DNA of 11,153 nt from Clostridia bacterium. Its GTDB lineage: Bacteria > Bacillota_A > Clostridia > Oscillospirales > CAG-272. The stretch covers positions 1-11,153 of the forward strand of contig JAFUQY010000001.1 in NCBI GenBank assembly GCA_017472105.1. Reading direction: 5' to 3'. A program made the position numbers and the translations under genes. Each line of letters starts with the position of its first letter. The stretch's first letter is position 1. Shown here piece after piece: positions 7,476 to 11,153 of the stretch. The notes beneath the pieces are model-generated. The model saw only the letters and a program-made list of their open reading frames with translations, had not been told where the DNA came from and searched no databases.

Positions 7476-9512
7476 TCAGAATTTCAGCAGATTGATGAAC
7501 AGACCGCCCTGTACCGTACGGTTCTGGAAGCCGCGCATGTACGGGGTGGAGGTGTAGTAATAGTCGGAGAAGGGAACGCGGTCACGGGTATTTTCAAGCA
7601 TCGCGCACATGCCGTCAACGACTGCGTCAAGGTATTCGCGGTTGTCGGTGAGGATCGTCGTCCACATCTGCCAGTCGGACTTGGTGTAGTCGGAGCGGAC
7701 ATCGAGCGGCACACCGTAGGGATTGACCTTGGTGAGGTAATACTTCACTTCCATCTCTGCAATCGCGGGATCGAATACGTTCAGTCCGAGCAGCTTGTCC
7801 CATACCATGTTGTACTTGAGAGACCAGCTGTCCTCACGGTCGAATGCCAGACGGTAGTGGTCGCCGTCAAATGCATTTTCCTGCCACTGCTTTGCGAATC
7901 CTTCTGCCGCATCGCGGTAGCGCTTTGCTTCTTCGGGACTGCCCATTTTGTCAAGCAGCTGTGCCCATGCCGCAAGTGCTTCGATCGCCTTCACGGACAG
8001 GTTGCAGTTGTGCGCCAGATGTCCCGCAAAGTCGTCGGTGCAGAGCTGGTTTTCCGGGTTGTAGCCCATTTTCACGAGATAATCCGCCCACTGGGTCAGG
8101 ATGGCACGGTGCTTTTCGGCGTATGCGGTATCCTTCTTTGCCGCACAGACAGCCGCCACGCACAGGAGCATGTTGCCGCATTCCTCGATGGGCATCTGCT
8201 TCATGAACTTGTGCTCCTCGAGGGTGATGCCCTTGAGATAGAGCTTGCCGTCGAAATACCGCTTGATGTAGCGTTCGCTCAGACCGTAGACCTGCATGTT
8301 GGCAAGGGGATACTGTCCCACGTCGTGCGGTGCAAATTCGTAATGCCACAGACCGTAGTCGCACATCCTGAAAATCGGATGGAGCATGCCTTCCACGAGG
8401 TCGGGATTGAAAATGAGGAACAGCGGGATGGAGGGATAGGTTACGTCCACGGTCGCGATACAGCCGTTGGAGAAGTTTTCCTTGGAGAAGAACTGAAGCT
8501 CACCGTCGTACCATGTCAGCTTGTGACCGGCGATTGCCTGACGGTATGCGAGGGAAACGATCTGCGCGTACTTTTCGCTGATTCCGGATGCCTTTGCGAC
8601 AAATTCCGCGTCGAACCTGTCCGCACGTGCCTTGACGGATTCGTATTCCTCCACAGCGAGCTTCGCGATTTCGTCAAAGGAGGCACCGTCCTTGCGCCAG
8701 TATGCCTCGATGTTCACGCCGAAATACTGGATCGACTTGATATCGTCGTAACCGATGCAGAGGAAGCCGGAGACAGAGGTGCCGGACGCTTTCTTTTCAC
8801 ACGCGAGAGCCGGCCATCCATCCATCGGACGGAGACGCTTGTCCTCAGCCAGAACGGATTTGTTGTTGAACAGCGGGTAGGTGGTGTTGTAACGGAATTT
8901 CGTCGCCTTGTTCAGCGCAGTAATCGCGTAGGTTTCGTGTTCCGGTGCGATCAGATGCAGGGTGCCCCATTCAATGCGGTGGTCATCCCCGGAGCGGCTC
9001 AGCATCTTTTCCTTGCCGGAGGATGCAGTGATGGAATAGGGCGTGCGTCCGTACTGGCATTCCTGCTCGGGATTGTCCACGCACATCTCGAAGCTCACGT
9101 CCATGTAAACGGTGAAGTCGTGTTCGCGGCCGTCCTTTGCAACAGCGGTGTAGGTCACGTAGGAAATCGGACGGGAGAGCAGCATCAGGTCGTCCATCAG
9201 AAGGGGTGTCATAAATTCAACCGTGAGCGTCACGGCGTCGTTTTCGAATACATACCGCGTCGTCAGCGGGAGAACCTCAACCTCAACCTGCTCGAGAGCG
9301 TCCGGTTCGGTGCAGGTGCGGGAACTGTCGGGCATCACCTTGCCCATGAAGCGGTAGTGAATGCCGTCCACGGTGAGAACCCCCGTCATAAACTGACGCT
9401 GACCGGTCCAGTGACGCGGAACATCGTCGGTCAGACGGTCAGTGAAGGACCACACGTTGAGATACGGGTCAACGGTGAGAAGCGGATACGCGGGTGCACG
9501 GAAGTTTTTCAT
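7476..9512 (-). CDS. DUF4965/DUF1793 family protein (glutaminase GtaA-like)
   Basis: This 678-aa protein belongs to the family annotated DUF4964-DUF5127-DUF4965-DUF1793, named 'glutaminase' after fungal GtaA. Family hallmarks are clear: PAYPLLTVDPYLNVWS (7-22), a beta-rich N-terminal half (25-290), then an alpha-barrel half with FAPHDVGQYP (393-402), MPIEECGNML (440-449), CTDDFAGHLAHNCNLSVKAI (491-510), KYNMVWDKLLGL (566-577), DWQMWT (613-618) and VQGGLFINLL (667-676). The second half has the look of a six-hairpin glycosidase, so a sugar substrate is as likely as glutamine; conserved D397 and E443/E444 are candidate active residues. Unlike secreted fungal members it lacks a signal peptide. 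AAGGA about eight bases upstream supports the start. It is divergent from the MerR-kinase fusion gene, which may regulate it. Confidence 0.92.
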   Translation of the reverse strand: MKNFRAPAYPLLTVDPYLNVWSFTDRLTDDVPRHWTGQRQFMTGVLTVDGIHYRFMGKVMPDSSRTCTEPDALEQVEVEVLPLTTRYVFENDAVTLTVEFMTPLLMDDLMLLSRPISYVTYTAVAKDGREHDFTVYMDVSFEMCVDNPEQECQYGRTPYSITASSGKEKMLSRSGDDHRIEWGTLHLIAPEHETYAITALNKATKFRYNTTYPLFNNKSVLAEDKRLRPMDGWPALACEKKASGTSVSGFLCIGYDDIKSIQYFGVNIEAYWRKDGASFDEIAKLAVEEYESVKARADRFDAEFVAKASGISEKYAQIVSLAYRQAIAGHKLTWYDGELQFFSKENFSNGCIATVDVTYPSIPLFLIFNPDLVEGMLHPIFRMCDYGLWHYEFAPHDVGQYPLANMQVYGLSERYIKRYFDGKLYLKGITLEEHKFMKQMPIEECGNMLLCVAAVCAAKKDTAYAEKHRAILTQWADYLVKMGYNPENQLCTDDFAGHLAHNCNLSVKAIEALAAWAQLLDKMGSPEEAKRYRDAAEGFAKQWQENAFDGDHYRLAFDREDSWSLKYNMVWDKLLGLNVFDPAIAEMEVKYYLTKVNPYGVPLDVRSDYTKSDWQMWTTILTDNREYLDAVVDGMCAMLENTRDRVPFSDYYYTSTPYMRGFQNRTVQGGLFINLLKF

Positions 9513-9541
9513 AGCGGATATCCTTTCGCGTTTTTTCTTTC

Positions 9542-9570
9542 ATTATAATACGGTCGCCGCCGGAAATCAA
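9542..9570 (-). promoter_or_regulatory. Sigma-A promoter of the DUF4965 gene
   Basis: On the minus strand, TTGATT (9565-9570) and TATAAT (9542-9547) are separated by 17 bases. The leader that follows contains AAAGAAAA and CGC, much like the leader of the xylanase gene at 3755-3765. Confidence 0.85.
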
Positions 9571-9590
9571 GTTCTTTCAAAATCCGCGGC

Positions 9591-9615
9591 AATTTGTTCA
9601 CATATTTGTTACAAA
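9591..9615. repeat. Direct ATTTGTT repeats and TTTGT-T-ACAAA palindrome between divergent promoters
   Basis: ATTTGTT occurs at 9592-9598 and again at 9604-9610, 12 bases apart. The second copy is part of the palindrome TTTGT-T-ACAAA (9605-9615). The element sits between the divergent -35 boxes at 9565-9570 and 9635-9640, where an operator or UP element would be expected. Base composition here is much richer in A/T than in the genes, so chance cannot be excluded. Confidence 0.35.
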
Positions 9616-9634
9616 ATTATTTACTCACACAAAC

Positions 9635-9665
9635 TTGACTGTCCTGTTGGGGCATGGTTTATAAT
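9635..9665 (+). promoter_or_regulatory. Promoter of the MerR-FGGY gene with 19-bp spacer and partial dyad
   Basis: TTGACT (9635-9640) and TATAAT (9660-9665) are 19 bases apart, longer than the normal 17. Promoters activated by MerR-family proteins typically have 19-20 bp spacers with the operator inside. Here TGTCC (9640-9644) and GGGCA (9650-9654) form a 4-of-5 dyad around TGTTG. Autoregulation by the downstream MerR domain is therefore likely but not proven. Confidence 0.65.
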
Positions 9666-9698
9666 AGAATTATCAAAGAATATAAACTGGAGAATGCT

Positions 9699-10847
9699 AT
9701 GCGGATTCGTGATGTGGAACAGCTGACCGGGCTGAGCCGGAAGACAATACGATTTTACGAAGCAAAGGGACTTCTGAACGTGGGACGGAGCGACAATTCC
9801 TACCGGGAGTACGACGAGGACATGGTGGAACAGCTTCGCCGGATTGCGGTACTCCGCCGTGCGGGAATTTCGCTCGGGGACATCCAGCTCTGGCAGGACA
9901 GCGTCATCACCACATCGGAAATGCTGCACAAGCGTCTGCACGAACTGCGGAGCGCGGCGGATATTGCGATGGATCAGGTCAAGCTGTGCAGTGATCTGCT
10001 GGAAAGCATGGACACACAGCGGTACCGGCTCGACGGCTTCGAGGATGAATCCGATCTGCCCGAGAGGGAACCGGTTCTGCCGTGCATCGGAATCGACATC
10101 GGAACGACAACGATCAGTGCCGTGGTGCTCGATCCTGCGGCAGGGGAGTCCGCCGGGGTTTACACGCTCCCGAACGATTCCAATCTGGAAAGCGGGAATC
10201 TCTGGGAAAAACAGCAGGATCCCGACAAAATCATCGAGCGGATTGACAGGCTCATGGAATCGCTTCTGCGGCGGTATCCGGGCGTAAAATGCATCGGCAT
10301 CACCGGACAGATGCACGGGATTGTGTACGTGAACGCGGACGGATGCGCGGTGTCGCCTCTCTATACATGGCAGGACGAGCGCGCGGGACAGGGGAATCCT
10401 TCCTCATGCCGGCTGCTCTTTGAGAAAACCGGGTACACTGTCTCGCCGGGCTACGGACTTGCCACCCATTTTGACGAACAGCGGAACGGAAAAGTGCCCG
10501 CGGACGCAGTGAAAATCTGCACGATCATGGATTATGTCGTCATGCACCTCTGCGGGAACAAGTCTCCCGTGACGCACAGCTCCAATGCCGCGAGCTTCGG
10601 ACTGTACCGCACGGACGAAAACCGCTTCGATACGGATGCTCTCGAAAAAGCCGGAATGGACCCGTGGATTCTGCCCGACGTCACGGATGGATGCGAAATC
10701 GTCGGAACCTTCCGGGGAATCCCCGTGGCGGCGGCAATCGGTGACAATCAGGCGAGCTTCATGGGCTCGGTGCGCAATCCGCTGGAGTCGGCTCTCGCGA
10801 ATTTCGGCACGGGAAGCCAGATTTCGATGCTCGGCGGCGGTATATAG
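9699..10847 (+). CDS. MerR-type regulator fused to FGGY (sedoheptulokinase-like) kinase, ending at an in-frame TAG
   Basis: Residues 1-70 are a MerR winged-helix DNA-binding domain (MRIRDVEQLTGLSRKTIRFY, then REYDEDMVEQLRRI and GISLGDI). A helical dimerisation stretch follows at about 73-105. From residue 128 an FGGY carbohydrate kinase begins: GIDIGTTT (131-138) for ATP phosphate binding, TGQMHG (202-207), TWQDER (223-228), DYVVMHLCG (278-286), SNAASFGLY (295-303), GDNQAS (348-353) with candidate catalytic D349, and NFGTGSQIS (368-376). TWQD, DYVV.LCG and NAAS match my recollection of sedoheptulokinase. Codon 383 is TAG, cutting off the rest of the kinase, whose sequence continues in frame to the window end. 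The start at 9699 is chosen because TGGAG (9688-9692) lies six bases upstream and the protein then begins like a MerR regulator. An earlier ATG (9654) lies inside the promoter spacer. Confidence 0.85.
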   Translation: MRIRDVEQLTGLSRKTIRFYEAKGLLNVGRSDNSYREYDEDMVEQLRRIAVLRRAGISLGDIQLWQDSVITTSEMLHKRLHELRSAADIAMDQVKLCSDLLESMDTQRYRLDGFEDESDLPEREPVLPCIGIDIGTTTISAVVLDPAAGESAGVYTLPNDSNLESGNLWEKQQDPDKIIERIDRLMESLLRRYPGVKCIGITGQMHGIVYVNADGCAVSPLYTWQDERAGQGNPSSCRLLFEKTGYTVSPGYGLATHFDEQRNGKVPADAVKICTIMDYVVMHLCGNKSPVTHSSNAASFGLYRTDENRFDTDALEKAGMDPWILPDVTDGCEIVGTFRGIPVAAAIGDNQASFMGSVRNPLESALANFGTGSQISMLGGGI

Positions 10848-11153
10848 TCCGATTCCGCGATTGAAATCCGCCCGTTCATGGAAGGCAGACGGCTTCTGAG
10901 CGGATCGGCTCTCTGCGGCGGACGTGCATATGCGCTGATGGAACGCTTCTTCCGGGCGTATGTGACTGCGTGCGGCATGGCGGTGTCCGAGCAGTACGAC
11001 GTGATGAATACCCTCGCGCGCCGCGGAATCGAAAGCGGACGGATCCTCGATATGCGGACAACCTTCTGCGGAACCCGGAACGATCCCACCCTGCGCGGTT
11101 CGATCTGCGGCATTTCCGAGGACAACCTGACGCCGGAAGCCATGATCGCGGGA
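10848..11153 (+). pseudogene. C-terminal part of the FGGY kinase, same frame after the TAG, cut by window end
   Basis: The frame interrupted by TAG at 10845-10847 stays open for 102 more codons to the window edge. It keeps FGGY-type sequence: IEIRPFMEGRRLLSGSALCG then GRAYALMERFF, and TTFCGTRNDPTLRGSI near the end. The sequence carries straight on from the NFGTGSQIS motif, so this is one gene with one nonsense codon and no frameshift. No ribosome binding site or good start is seen here for separate translation. The remaining C-terminus of the kinase lies beyond the window. Confidence 0.75.

Noticed and set aside
7857..9548. 563-codon open frame on the plus strand across the DUF4965 gene
   Set aside because: It is antisense to a gene with clear family motifs on the minus strand. 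Its protein is not recognisable, and the frame is open because the real gene avoids codons that give stops in antisense.
9654..9698. Longer start for the MerR-FGGY gene (ATG at 9654)
   Set aside because: It lies within the spacer of the predicted promoter, so a transcript from that promoter cannot include it.

Overview
The window looks like a chromosomal stretch from an anaerobic, plant-fibre-degrading Bacillota bacterium, most likely a gut or rumen Clostridia member. That placement is an inference. It rests on strong GGAGG-type ribosome binding sites, sigma-A promoters close to consensus, T-tailed hairpin terminators, and protein families typical of Clostridia from such habitats: DUF5107, an aldo/keto reductase with two ferredoxin clusters, a ClC transporter with a TrkA_C tail, and a DUF4965 protein. 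No RNA gene, IS element, CRISPR array or phage gene was seen, and no gene-free stretch exceeds 200 bases.

Layout. (1) Positions 3-1961 (+) hold the 3' part of a DUF5107/TPR protein cut by the left edge. (2) A two-way terminator at 1969-2010 separates it from a convergent ClC anion transporter (2014-3627, -). (3) A 153-base divergent spacer carries promoters for the transporter and for a GH10 xylanase without a signal peptide (3781-4818, +). (4) An aldo/keto reductase with two 4Fe-4S clusters follows (4915-6093, +). (5) Next is an unfamiliar TIM-barrel glycoside-hydrolase-like protein (6177-7409, +). (6) A second two-way terminator at 7420-7465 leads to a convergent DUF4965/DUF1793 'glutaminase GtaA-like' protein (7476-9512, -). 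(7) A 186-base divergent spacer separates that gene from a gene reading out of the right edge (from 9699, +). This last gene fuses a MerR-type DNA-binding domain to an FGGY kinase resembling sedoheptulokinase. It is interrupted by one in-frame TAG at 10845-10847, after which the same frame still encodes recognisable kinase sequence.

How the genes may work together. Most genes appear to be transcribed singly, each with its own promoter. The common theme is intracellular handling of plant carbohydrate: GH10 hydrolysis of imported xylo-oligosaccharides, a putative cytosolic glycosidase, a DUF4965 protein and a sugar kinase. The MerR-FGGY fusion is the most interesting item. Its promoter has a 19-bp spacer with a partial dyad, as is usual for promoters activated by MerR proteins, and it lies opposite the DUF4965 promoter. 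This suggests a one-protein sugar sensor-kinase that controls itself and perhaps its neighbour. The amber codon makes it either a fresh pseudogene, a sequence error or, less likely, a recoded codon.
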